59,122 nucleotides of DNA, taken from contig QHWB01000078.1 in assembly GCA_003222395.1 (NCBI GenBank), positions 1 to 59,122 of the forward strand. Reading direction: 5' to 3'. Position 1 is the stretch's first letter. The number at the start of each line of letters is the position of its first letter. The notes under the pieces were generated by a model, which saw nothing but the letters and a program-made list of their open reading frames with translations, was not told the DNA's origin and ran no database searches. The stretch comes from Acidobacteriota bacterium. GTDB lineage: Bacteria; Acidobacteriota; Vicinamibacteria; Vicinamibacterales; CAVVIG01. Below, piece after piece: positions 8,905-16,626 of this stretch. A program made the position numbers and the translations under genes.

Positions 8905-9198
8905 ATGACGCGGGATAGCATTATCGAGGTGCTGCGCACGCTTCCGCCTGACGCAACACTTGACGACGCGCTCGAGCAACTCGCGTTCCTGTTGGAGATC
9001 GAACGCGGGATCGCGGAGCTCGATGCCGGCAAGGGTGTGCCGCATGAAGAAGTGAAGGGCAGTCTCGGCGAGCTAATCGCCACCGGCGTCATTCGCGCGC
9101 CACTCGAGCAGCGCGATTTGTTCGAGGGTTGGCCGGACATCCACCTTCCGCGAGGAGCGGCAGCGCAGCTGATCGATCAGGATCGCGAAGAGGATTGA
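8905..9198 (+). CDS. Chimeric antitoxin (ParD/RelB-like front, Phd-like tail), orphan
   Basis: The 97-residue protein combines two pieces. Residues 1-53 (MTRDSIIEVLRTLPPDATLDD, broken here, then GIAELDAGKGVPHEEVKG) look like a RelB/ParD-type antitoxin; GVPHEEVK resembles GVPHKDV in the antitoxin at 405-665. Residues 54-97 (LIATGVIRAP, DIHLPRGAAAQLIDQDRE) look like the C-terminal toxin-binding tail of Phd-type antitoxins that pair with VapC. No toxin follows, so it is an orphan. A start at 8893 (ATG GGC GAA) is also possible. The upstream 8771-8892 stretch has no other gene. Confidence 0.6.
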   Translation: MTRDSIIEVLRTLPPDATLDDALEQLAFLLEIERGIAELDAGKGVPHEEVKGSLGELIATGVIRAPLEQRDLFEGWPDIHLPRGAAAQLIDQDREED

Positions 9199-9485
9199 GC
9201 GCGCCGTGTCCGTCGTCCGATGCGCGAGCCGCGTCGAAGCGCAGGGCCGTCGATCCGAAATGTGCAGGCCTAGCCTGCTTCTTGTCCGGCGCCGGCGCGG
9301 CCTGCGATGCCGCTGCTGCGCCTGACCGACTGGTGAGCGGATCCCCCAGGAACTTGTCGATGGTCTGCAAACCTCGGCACTCGGTAGCCTGTCGCGGTCT
9401 GTACAGCTACACTGGCCCGGTGATGATCACTGGCGCGACAACTTCCATCGACGTGACCTGATCAAATCCGGCCTGTGCGGCGCGA

Positions 9486-9623
9486 GTGGAACTGACGTTC
9501 AAGGTTACCAACACCGACCAATTCGAGGCGCATTGGTTTTACTGTCCGCGATGCCGTAAAACGAATCACACGGACTTCCCGGATCGACTCGTCTCAGTCG
9601 CACCAAAGCCGATCACCGGCTGA
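9486..9623 (+). CDS. Possible 45-residue protein with one CxxC pair
   Basis: A GTG-initiated frame gives 45 residues with HWFYCPRCRKTNH in the middle, a knuckle-like CxxC plus downstream histidines. An in-frame stop lies 27 bases upstream, so this is the only start. No convincing ribosome binding site is seen. It ends tail-to-tail over the last bases of the next gene on the other strand. The composition is protein-like, but it may be a remnant of a longer zinc-ribbon protein. Between 9199 and 9485 I see nothing else. Confidence 0.3.
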   Translation: MELTFKVTNTDQFEAHWFYCPRCRKTNHTDFPDRLVSVAPKPITG

Positions 9624-10107
9624 CGTCGAGGTACTTCCGGAACTTCTCTCGCGCGACCTCGAATTGATTCGTTAGCCACACGGAATGCTCGTGCATCCGT
9701 CTCGTGACGTCGTTGTGATCGTAACCGTCCGGCAGCGGCATCGTGTAATCGCGGTACTCCGAATGCGCGCTCTCCGATTCGATGGCGTGTTTCCTCAATT
9801 CGTCTAGGTACGCCGCGATCTCCGGCCCGAATAGAAAGTCCGCGTCCATCGTGTCGCGATAAAACCGCTGGATTTCCGCGAATGGCGGCTTGAAGTCGCG
9901 ACAGGCGAGCGAGATGAAGTCCATCGTCAGCTGGTAAACGCGGAATCGCCGATCGTACCGATCAAGGACGAGACGCCGTTCGTTCGACTTCCATTGCTCA
10001 TAGGCGATGTACACCGCGATTGCGGCGATCACGACGGTGAGTGATCCCTTCGCGAAATCCGCGACCGCCAACCACTTCTGGTACGTTGTCAGCGAACTCC
10101 AGTACAC
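9613..10107 (-). CDS. Unknown protein with one N-terminal membrane segment
   Basis: The 164-residue protein has a hydrophobic segment at residues about 14-34 (ADFAKGSLTVVIAAIAVYIA), then a basic stretch (EQWKSNERRLVLDRYDRRF) and a charged cytoplasmic-type helical domain ending FRKYLDVSR. The topology suggests a membrane-anchored helical sensor or effector of a kind common on mobile elements. I do not recognise the family and assign no function. It is the last gene of a minus-strand run reaching back to about 13040, 19 bases after the previous gene. Confidence 0.7.
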   Translation of the reverse strand: MYWSSLTTYQKWLAVADFAKGSLTVVIAAIAVYIAYEQWKSNERRLVLDRYDRRFRVYQLTMDFISLACRDFKPPFAEIQRFYRDTMDADFLFGPEIAAYLDELRKHAIESESAHSEYRDYTMPLPDGYDHNDVTRRMHEHSVWLTNQFEVAREKFRKYLDVSR

Positions 10108-10126
10108 GATCGAACCTCGAAGGGAA

Positions 10127-11233
10127 TCATGATGCGGTTCCCGGGGCCGGACCTTCGCCGGCCGCAGCGCGCGTGGGCTTGCATTTCTCGCAATCGCAAT
10201 CGGGATCGTGGAACGCGACGATCGCGATGATCCGATCCCACAAGAGCAGTGCCCAATAGTGAAGCTTGAAGGTCGGGTTTTTCGGATCTTCGTAGAGCTG
10301 GTACTTGTAGTCGAACGCGCCCGGGTACCGACCGCGCGACGGGGTGTCCCGGACGAGTGCGAATGCAGGTGGGAGCTTCGTCGGCGCTTCCTCCGGACCG
10401 ATGATCTCGATCATCTTCGGCGTGTCTTCCGGAAGCACGCGGCCGTTGTACTCGATAAAGAACAGTCCGCGTACCACCTTCCACAGAATCCGATTCACGC
10501 GCGCCGGCAGATACGACTTGAGCATCTTGCCGTCCGACGTGATCACTTTTCCGAACTCGTTCAGGATCACGCCTCCGAGCGCCTTCTGTTCGGGGTGTTT
10601 AAAGCTCGCGCCGAGATCCTTCATCGCCTCCTGCGCCGAAACCGACCCCGTCGCGAGCGGTAGCAACGTGTTGAAGAAGTACACCTCGTCATCTTCGTAC
10701 GCGTGCTGACACTTCACGTGTGCCGGCAGCGTGACCAACCGCGGACCGGGCGTCTCGCCCTTGAACTTCTTCGCGATCCACCGATCTGGCTGTAGCTCGA
10801 TTGCGCCGTGGCGAAGAAACCACACGCGACCGCCGGACTCGACGTGACCGCGTGCGATCTCGCGCGCTTGGTCGAGCGTTTTTAGGTCGGTGCGCGCCTT
10901 CACCACTTCGCCGGGCTCGGTAACCTTCTCCACATCGAACAGGCCGTTGAACCGTTCGACTATGACGCGATCGCCGACCTTCGGGATCTTCGCGATCATC
11001 GCGCGCAGTCGATCGTCCATCTGCTTCTGTGCATCGGCGTCGTTGTGAAGATCCGTCAGAAGGCCGTCGCTGATCTCCTCGGTCACGCGCTGGCGATGCC
11101 CGACGACGTGCAGGATCTCGCCGCCTTCGGCCAGCCGCTTCAAGTCAGCGTCCACCACAACGCCGGCCGTCGTCGCGAATTCGCTGACGCGTTCGCGGAT
11201 CCATCGCCAACTTGCCTCTCGATCGTCAGCCAT
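10127..11233 (-). CDS. Unknown 368-residue protein, probably soluble
   Basis: This is an intact gene with a protein-like sequence, no signal peptide and no membrane segment. It contains KVGDRVIVERFNGLFDVEKV, a small beta-barrel-like stretch at about 85-105, then a mixed domain with VILNEFGKVITSDGKMLKSYL. The C-terminal tail has a CDCEKCKP motif (three cysteines) that could bind metal. I do not recognise the family. It sits between two other unknown genes on the same strand and is presumably co-transcribed with them. Confidence 0.75.
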   Translation of the reverse strand: MADDREASWRWIRERVSEFATTAGVVVDADLKRLAEGGEILHVVGHRQRVTEEISDGLLTDLHNDADAQKQMDDRLRAMIAKIPKVGDRVIVERFNGLFDVEKVTEPGEVVKARTDLKTLDQAREIARGHVESGGRVWFLRHGAIELQPDRWIAKKFKGETPGPRLVTLPAHVKCQHAYEDDEVYFFNTLLPLATGSVSAQEAMKDLGASFKHPEQKALGGVILNEFGKVITSDGKMLKSYLPARVNRILWKVVRGLFFIEYNGRVLPEDTPKMIEIIGPEEAPTKLPPAFALVRDTPSRGRYPGAFDYKYQLYEDPKNPTFKLHYWALLLWDRIIAIVAFHDPDCDCEKCKPTRAAAGEGPAPGTAS

Positions 11234-11346
11234 GCGCGCCCCTGAACTTGGTATTGTTGCCTATTCAAGTTGACGGCGAGCCCGCCCGGCGCGTACGTCG
11301 TCGGCCTCTCGCTGCGCCAGATCGCGCACGATGCCGGTCGTCGACG

Positions 11347-12024
11347 TCACTTGTTCGGATCGTCGAAGCCAGTCGTCGACACGTTCGTGGAATAGAGAGG
11401 TGGTACCGACGGCGAGTTGATTTTCGGGGGCGGCAAGAGCGCGTTGTCGAACGCCGCCGTTCGCACGGGCACTTTCGCCACTTTGTGCATTTTCCCTTGG
11501 CGTTCCTGCCAGTGGGCTTCGCGCATCTCTTTGAAGCGAGTCTCCATGTTGATCTTGAATTCACCCGCGATCGTCGGCCGGAGACGCCGCCAGTACGCCT
11601 GGGCGAACTCCTCGGCCAGCGTCAACGCATCGACGCAGATCACGTTCGACGTTGGGCTTCGATGGAGATGGCCGGGGTCGCGGTATTTGGTCACACGGAT
11701 CATCGGCATCGTCATGAACGAATGCGCCAACCCGTGGCGGACGAACTCGTACATCAGCGAGTCGAGTCGCTGCACTGCAGGACGATCCGTATAGAGGTAG
11801 TTCCGCCAGTACTCGCCGAACCGGTCGGCGCCATTCTCGGAATTGAACTTCGCTCTCGACGTCAACACGCCGAGTACTTCGACGCCAGAGAGTACGGTCA
11901 TGACCATCGGATAACCGACGGCTCCGTAGCGTTTCCCTTCCGCCAAACTGATCGGGGCCATCGAGTTCAGATCTTCGAGCAAGTAGCCCTCGATGAATTG
12001 TTCAAGGTACGCGTCGAACGTCAT
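11347..12024 (-). CDS. Unknown 225-residue protein
   Basis: The gene is intact. The N-terminal part (MTFDAYLEQFIEGYLLEDL) is followed by VMTVLSGVEVLGVLTS and YEFVRHGLAHSFMTMP, a helical pattern with an R-x3-H-x2 cluster. That could be compared with HEPN-like or apoptosis-linked helical domains, but I cannot confirm either. The C-terminal 50 residues are low-complexity and proline-rich. No membrane segment is convincing. It is part of the minus-strand run of unknown genes. Confidence 0.7.
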   Translation of the reverse strand: MTFDAYLEQFIEGYLLEDLNSMAPISLAEGKRYGAVGYPMVMTVLSGVEVLGVLTSRAKFNSENGADRFGEYWRNYLYTDRPAVQRLDSLMYEFVRHGLAHSFMTMPMIRVTKYRDPGHLHRSPTSNVICVDALTLAEEFAQAYWRRLRPTIAGEFKINMETRFKEMREAHWQERQGKMHKVAKVPVRTAAFDNALLPPPKINSPSVPPLYSTNVSTTGFDDPNK

Positions 12025-12170
12025 CCGATTCTTCTCCGTTCTGTGCCGCTCGCTTATCCTGATATTGTTTCAAGTCGACGAAAGTCGGTCACAACGCGAC
12101 CGTCGCCGGTCCGGTTGTTCGACGTCCGCAACGTTCCGGCCGTCGTGTCGCGCGCCGCCGCGCCGATCTC

Positions 12171-12822
12171 CTAATGGTTCACGGACGGACGACCGCGGCT
12201 GCGATCAATTGGAGCGCCGAGAAGATCCGCGAATTCCTTCACTTGCTTGCTAATCTCGTCCGGATCGACGTCGTGACGATCCGCGATCTCGCTCAGCGTC
12301 ACGCCAAGGATCTCCCGCTCAACGTACCATTCGGCGTCTCGCGACAGTTGCGGTCGTGCGGCGATAGCATTGACGTTCAACTCTTTCGCGCGCGCGCGGT
12401 AATGCGCTCGTGCCCACGCGACGAATGACTCTTCGGTCTCGTCGTCTGGGTGAGCGAGCAAGGGCCTGAGAAGATCGCCTCGGTGCAACCAATCGGACCG
12501 AGTATCGGAACAGGATCCGATGGCCGCGGCAGGATTCGGTAATCGATCTCTCCAGTCTCGGTTTCCGCAGGAAACATCAACGCCGCCGCTCGTTCGGGAT
12601 CCTCGCGCCATTCGAGTTGCGTGAGTGCGACCCAATCGATGAAGCGCGGATCGCCTTCAAACGGTGCCACTGTTGCTGAAGCGTCACGCGTGTCTCGTCC
12701 TTCGGGAAACGGTCCTCGCGCATGAGGACGAGTACGTGAGGCGCGACCCGCTTCAGGGCGGCGACGAATTCAGCGAAGGCACGGCGGCGCAGATCGACTG
12801 GCGCGAGCGAAGGACTCGGCAT
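12171..12822 (-). pseudogene. Frameshifted gene with a C-terminal helix-turn-helix
   Basis: Protein-like sequence continues across three reading frames. From 12822 to about 12655 it reads RRRAFAEFVAALKRVAPHVL. From about 12655 to about 12500 it reads GDPRFIDWVALTQLEWREDP. From about 12500 to 12171 it reads YVEREILGVTLSEIADRHD, a helix-turn-helix of regulator or phage-terminase-small-subunit type. Two indels are therefore needed to restore a protein of about 217 residues. It is either a real pseudogene or an assembly artefact. If intact it would be a DNA-binding protein. It follows the small gene at 12826-13039 closely. Confidence 0.6.
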
Positions 12823-12825
12823 GTG

Positions 12826-13039
12826 TCAGGCCGCGAACGTCCGGAAAAGCCGATGCCGGAACCGGTCGAACTTGTGCGAGTACTTTGCGTCGCGTCGCCG
12901 ACGTCGCGCGTTCGTCGCGGACATGCCTTCGGATCGCACGTTCGACATTCACGAGCATCGCGGAGATCGATTTCGCCTGCTCGGAAAACGTCAGGGTGTC
13001 GAACGTTTCCGTATCTCGCTTGTGACGCCGTGCGGCCAT
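12826..13039 (-). pseudogene. Small frameshifted gene of unknown function
   Basis: The start is MAARRHKRDTETFDTLTFSE, followed by an amphipathic helix (AKSISAMLVNVERAIRRHV). At about 12900 the plausible frame switches by one base to RRDAKYSHKFDRFRHRLF and ends in a stop at 12826, four bases before the next start at 12822. Restored, it would encode about 71 residues. The switch rests on residue composition and on the tight fit to the next gene. I recognise no family. It is the first gene of the minus-strand run. Confidence 0.45.
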
Positions 13040-13200
13040 CGCGCGCTCCTCTGGCACCGGGACGAGTGATCCCGAAAACGATCCCGTTGTCGTCGGATGT
13101 TAGCAGGTTTGGTCGGACGAGGGCAGACGCGCGGCAGACGGTAAGGCTTTGACGTGCGCGAGTTTATCGAAAAACGGAGACTGTCGCAGAAGGCACCGCA

Positions 13201-13247
13201 CGGTCCGCAAACCTCCAGCCCCGGTTCAAATCCGGGCGACGCCTCCA
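13201..13247 (+). repeat. tRNA-Cys-like 3' fragment (second att-like site)
   Basis: On the plus strand this reads as a tRNA 3' half: a loop containing CCGCAAA (anticodon GCA, cysteine), T stem CCCGG/CCGGG with loop TTCAAAT, acceptor strand CGACGCC, discriminator T (normal for tRNA-Cys) and CCA. No matching GGCGTCG 5' acceptor strand lies upstream, and the anticodon stem pairs poorly, so it is not a functional tRNA. A tmRNA end is a less likely alternative. In this orientation the associated element would lie to its left. Confidence 0.55.
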
Positions 13248-13547
13248 CTCTTAATCTTAATGCCGTTCACGTCTGCGTAGGCGCCGCTCACCGGTTTGAT
13301 CTTCGCCTCTCCTACTTAGTGCCTCGGCCAGGTGATACCACGTCGTCATTTTACACGGCCTATTGACGACATGCGAGCGGTGGGACCCGGTAGACAGACT
13401 CGGTCGCGTTCTTCCTCCAAGAGCGCCGGCGAGCCCTAGCGTCACTGGCCTGGGGTTGCGGGCCCATCCCCGCGGACCGATAGCTCGCTGCGAGCCAGCT
13501 CCCACCAGGAGTGTTCCGAACAGCGAGCTGTTCGTGCCACGCCGGTG

Positions 13548-13568
13548 ATATAACAACATGTGTTATAT
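13548..13568. promoter_or_regulatory. Palindromic operator upstream of the XRE gene
   Basis: A perfect inverted repeat ATATAACA-N5-TGTTATAT lies 22-42 bases before the XRE start codon in an AT-rich patch of otherwise GC-rich DNA. XRE-family antitoxin-type regulators commonly bind such 8+8 palindromes over their own promoter. The TATATT at its right edge could also serve as part of a -10 element. Confidence 0.7.
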
Positions 13569-13589
13569 TAACTTCTGAGCGATGACCGC

Positions 13590-14267
13590 ATGACAGGCAC
13601 AGACATACGCCAGGCTCGGAAGCAGAAACGGTGGACTCAGGCGGATTTCTCCGAGAAGCTCGGCGTGACGCAGGCGTACGTGTCCTTGCTGGAGTCCGAG
13701 CGGCGCGAGGTACCCCGGCGCCTACAGCCGAAGCTCGTGGCGCTGCTCGATCTTCCAGCCAGTGAGCTTCCGCTAACCGGCGACGCTGATCCGCTTCCGG
13801 AACACCGTGTCGCCGCTGTCCTCGCCAGCCTTGGCTACCCGGGATTTACGCACCTGACGCGTACGCGAAAACTGAATCCGGCGGAACTACTCGTTCGGAC
13901 GCTGCGACGCCCGCACGTCGAGGCACGGCTCGCGGAAGCCCTGCCATGGGTACTGGTCCACTACGCGAATCTCGATTGGGAGTGGCTGGTGGCACAGGCT
14001 AAGCAGCACGACTTTCAAAACCGGCTTGGGTTTGTCGTTACCCTCGCGCGCGAGCTGGCCGACCGCTCCGGAGATGCGTCAACTGCACAAGTGCTGCGCA
14101 CATGGGAGGGCGTTCTCGAACGTTCGCGATTGCAAAAGGAAGACTCGTTCGCGGGCGACACCCTGACTGACGCCGAGCGGCGATGGCTGCAGACGAATCG
14201 TTCAGAGGAGGCGGCGCAGTGGAACATGTTGTCGAACGTTAGCTTGCACACGTTGACCAATGCCTGA
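13590..14267 (+). CDS. XRE-family helix-turn-helix protein (antitoxin-like)
   Basis: The 225-residue protein begins with a canonical XRE domain (DIRQARKQKRWTQADFSEKL, then VTQAYVSLLESE) at residues 4-45. A helical C-terminal domain of about 170 residues follows, containing ARLAEALPWVLVHYANLDWEW and DAERRWLQTNRS. The palindrome just upstream suggests autoregulation. Its last 8 bases overlap the nucleotidyltransferase gene. An HTH protein coupled to a nucleotidyltransferase is the layout of AbiE/MNT-type toxin-antitoxin pairs, so an antitoxin or sensor role is likely but inferred. A minimal frame (ATG ACC GCA TGA, 13582) overlaps the start codon and could tune expression. Confidence 0.8.
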   Translation: MTGTDIRQARKQKRWTQADFSEKLGVTQAYVSLLESERREVPRRLQPKLVALLDLPASELPLTGDADPLPEHRVAAVLASLGYPGFTHLTRTRKLNPAELLVRTLRRPHVEARLAEALPWVLVHYANLDWEWLVAQAKQHDFQNRLGFVVTLARELADRSGDASTAQVLRTWEGVLERSRLQKEDSFAGDTLTDAERRWLQTNRSEEAAQWNMLSNVSLHTLTNA

Positions 14268-14808
14268 CGTCGTCCTTCGCCCGCCGTGGGACGCATTTCT
14301 GGCGGATGTTGACGCGGCCTTCGAGGCGCCTTTCGAATTGCATTGTCTTGGCGGATTTGTGATCGCGCAGCTCCACGATTTCGAGCGCGTCACGGTCGAC
14401 GTCGACATCATCGAAGTGCGGGGTGCGGATGTCCGCGCGGTCGCCGCGACCGCTGGGAAAGGAAGCCGTCTTCACCGGCGACATGACGTGTACATGGACG
14501 TGGTGACCGTGGCCGCAGTACCGGATGGGTACGAAGAGCGGCTCATCGACCTCGCCTCCGCAACGTTCAAATATCTTCGACTGCGAGCGCTCGAACCGCA
14601 CGATCTTGTCCTGGCGAAGCTGACGCGCAACATCGATCGAGACCGCGAGGACCTGAAGCGCCTCGCATCGCGCGGCCTGCTTGATGCGCACGTCTTGCGG
14701 TCACGATACGAAAACGAACTGCGATATCAGCTCGGCCGGCCGGAACGAGAGGATCTCACGTTGGACCTGTGGATCGACATCATCGACGAAGTCGGACGGG
14801 AGCGATGA
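14260..14808 (+). CDS. Nucleotidyltransferase-like protein (DUF6036/AbiEii-like)
   Basis: The 182-residue protein shows the minimal nucleotidyltransferase pattern of the DUF6036 type. HCLGGFVIAQLHDFERVTVD holds the glycine motif and the first acidic strand, followed directly by VDVDIIEV. Later comes YMDVVTV, a possible third acidic strand, then LEPHDLVLAKL, the conserved region after the catalytic core, and a helical C-terminus. Such proteins transfer nucleotides to RNA or protein; several act as toxins. It overlaps the XRE gene by 8 bases. A toxin role in a pair with XRE is inference from layout. Confidence 0.8.
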   Translation: MPDVVLRPPWDAFLADVDAAFEAPFELHCLGGFVIAQLHDFERVTVDVDIIEVRGADVRAVAATAGKGSRLHRRHDVYMDVVTVAAVPDGYEERLIDLASATFKYLRLRALEPHDLVLAKLTRNIDRDREDLKRLASRGLLDAHVLRSRYENELRYQLGRPEREDLTLDLWIDIIDEVGRER

Positions 14809-15065
14809 AGCGAAACTCTGAGTTTGCGGAGGATTTGACGCCAGCAATCGCTTTTGTTCGCAGGCGATTACCGACCCTTGTTTTAGATCAAGGCTTCAAC
14901 CGGCACGAGTCGCCTCAGACGCCGCTTTCGACAAGCGCTCGTAGAACGTCGCATTCACAGGTCGCGTTTCAGCCAAGCGTTCAAACAAGTCTGAATCCTC
15001 CACCATCGTTGATCGCATATCGTGCGACGTTGATCTGCGGGCTGAACCGCGTATTGAGGCGAAGG

Positions 15066-15947
15066 ATGGATGCAAACGAAAAGGGTGACGCACTTGAACA
15101 AGCCGTACGAGGAATCGAGACTACGATCCTCCGCTCCTTTCCCGGCTACTCCGAAAGGACGTTCCGCATCGAAAGCAAAAAGTTGATCGAGATCGACGGC
15201 GTCCGCCACGAGATCGATATCTACGTCACAGTGGCGCTCGGTCCGGGTTATCAGCCGGTCTTCATCTTCGAGTCCAAGAACTGGAAGGACAAGGTTTCGA
15301 AGAACGACATCATCATTTTTTCCGAGAAGATCAGAGCGACGAACGCGCAACAGGGATTCTTCGTCGCAAAGTCATATACGTCCGACGCGGAGGCGCAAGC
15401 GAAGCGTGACCCGCGTCTCGTGCTGCTGAACGCGACCGAACTCGATTCGTCAGCCGTGATGGTGCCGAATCAGTTCCACGGCCTGCACGTTGACGAACCC
15501 GAGCAGATGTCGCTCGACATCATTCCCGCAGATGTTCAAAACCCGAGAACCTCTCGCGCTCTCGATCCGAAACACGCTGATTTCCAGCTACGCGGCCAAT
15601 CCATTAGTCTGATCGACTTCATAAATGCGTGGGCAACACAGCTTCGCGATGAACAAACTCAGTCCTTCAAATCGCTGCAAGCTGGGTGGGGCCCGCACAT
15701 GCTCCATCTCGACGATGAAAGAGACTTCAATGAGGGTGAGGCTACTGTCAATGGCAAGCCCACTCGCAAGATGAGACTGTCGTTCGACGTGCGCGTGCAC
15801 GTTCTGAAGGCGTTCGTCGTCTCGGCATTTGACGTTGCGACCCGCGGACGGTCCGTAGTCGTCAAGTGCGAGACACCGGTCGTCACTGCGCTTGTGCACT
15901 TCGTGCAGGTCGACGCGAACGCGGCGCAGAAATCTGCAGACCGCTGA
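15066..15947 (+). CDS. Mrr-like PD-(D/E)xK restriction endonuclease
   Basis: The 293-residue protein has a nuclease core at residues about 8-120. ALEQAVRGIETTILRSFPGY holds the N-terminal helix glutamate, HEIDIYV the catalytic aspartate, and IFESKNWKDKVSKNDIIIFS the E-S-K catalytic motif. This is the pattern of Mrr_cat/RE_Mrr-type nucleases. The C-terminal 170 residues are not recognised. The ATG at 15066 has an AAGGA site upstream; the longer frame from 14769 overlaps the nucleotidyltransferase and is not credible there. The 257-base gap from 14809 shows no gene. Mrr nucleases usually cut foreign or modified DNA. Confidence 0.8.
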   Translation: MDANEKGDALEQAVRGIETTILRSFPGYSERTFRIESKKLIEIDGVRHEIDIYVTVALGPGYQPVFIFESKNWKDKVSKNDIIIFSEKIRATNAQQGFFVAKSYTSDAEAQAKRDPRLVLLNATELDSSAVMVPNQFHGLHVDEPEQMSLDIIPADVQNPRTSRALDPKHADFQLRGQSISLIDFINAWATQLRDEQTQSFKSLQAGWGPHMLHLDDERDFNEGEATVNGKPTRKMRLSFDVRVHVLKAFVVSAFDVATRGRSVVVKCETPVVTALVHFVQVDANAAQKSADR

Positions 15948-15963
15948 TCATCATTGCCTCTAG

Positions 15964-16626
15964 CTAGGAGCCCTCTACGTTTGTCTTCCAGTCGTCAAGG
16001 ATCTGCCGCGTCAGCGTTTTGGCCCTCGAATAGTCGTCTTCCGCAAGATTCGCCTGTCGGCCGTGAACCACGTCGTTGCGAATGTTCGCGAGCCATTCAA
16101 GAACTGGAAGCCTGGCATCGTCAACGACTCCGAACGAGTAAGCCGTTTTAGCAAGGCGCTTCGGTGGGAGAACCCGCTCTTCGTTTCGATCGCGGAGTTG
16201 CGCGAGCAACGCCGCTTCGATGATTGTCCAGAAGAGCAGAACCGCTGCGCCATAATCCTTATTTTCCTCACCAGCGCGTTGCGCAGTATCGAAGCGAAAG
16301 GAAATGTCTGCCGAAGACAACAACGAGAGTTGTGGCTCTGCTTGGGCCTTTGGCTCCTCGATCAACGCAACATCAAGACGCCATCCCGGAACTTGTCTGA
16401 ACTGTTCTGCAAGGCGTGTCAGGAATGGTGATGCCGCTAAGTCGGCTCTCCGCTTTACCTCGACGGCCACCTTCTCGAAGTCGCGAAGTGCAACAAAGTC
16501 GGGACGATAGTCCCGCACCTCCGGGGGCAGCATGTCAGGTTTCGGATCGAGATCCACGTAGTAGCCGCGCTCGCGATAGCGTTCCGCGACCCGCTCGATT
16601 TCCGGTGACGTCGGTGAAGGACTCAT
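15964..16626 (-). CDS. Nuclease-HEPN fusion (REase AHJR-like)
   Basis: The 220-residue protein fuses two effector-like domains. Residues 1-100 form an AHJR-like PD-(D/E)xK nuclease with YRPDFVAL (D43) and VAVEVKR (E56, K58). Residues about 120-215 form a helical domain with the HEPN signature RNDVVHGR (R183, H188, an R-x4-H motif) and a preceding hydrophobic helix LLFWTIIEAALLAQL. HEPN domains with this motif are typically RNases. Its ATG overlaps the stop of the rusA-like gene (ATGA), so the two are coupled. It ends 16 bases from the convergent Mrr-like gene. Function as a DNA/RNA-cutting defence effector is inference. Confidence 0.8.
   Translation of the reverse strand: MSPSPTSPEIERVAERYRERGYYVDLDPKPDMLPPEVRDYRPDFVALRDFEKVAVEVKRRADLAASPFLTRLAEQFRQVPGWRLDVALIEEPKAQAEPQLSLLSSADISFRFDTAQRAGEENKDYGAAVLLFWTIIEAALLAQLRDRNEERVLPPKRLAKTAYSFGVVDDARLPVLEWLANIRNDVVHGRQANLAEDDYSRAKTLTRQILDDWKTNVEGS

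Larger units (their letters stand above)
13040..13589. other. Intergenic stretch with tRNA-like fragment, orphan promoter-like motif and operator
   Basis: This 550-base stretch separates the minus-strand run from the XRE operon. It contains the tRNA-like 3' fragment at 13201-13247. It also contains a 29-base motif at 13345-13373, nearly the same as the promoter region of the ATPase gene at 49253, and the palindromic operator at 13548-13568. The open frames crossing it are not protein-like. Confidence 0.6.

Noticed and set aside
13160-13247. Intact tRNA-Cys or tmRNA gene
   Set aside because: No GGCGTCG acceptor strand upstream, a poor anticodon stem, and the CCT/CCA context is followed by CT; only a 3' fragment is supported.
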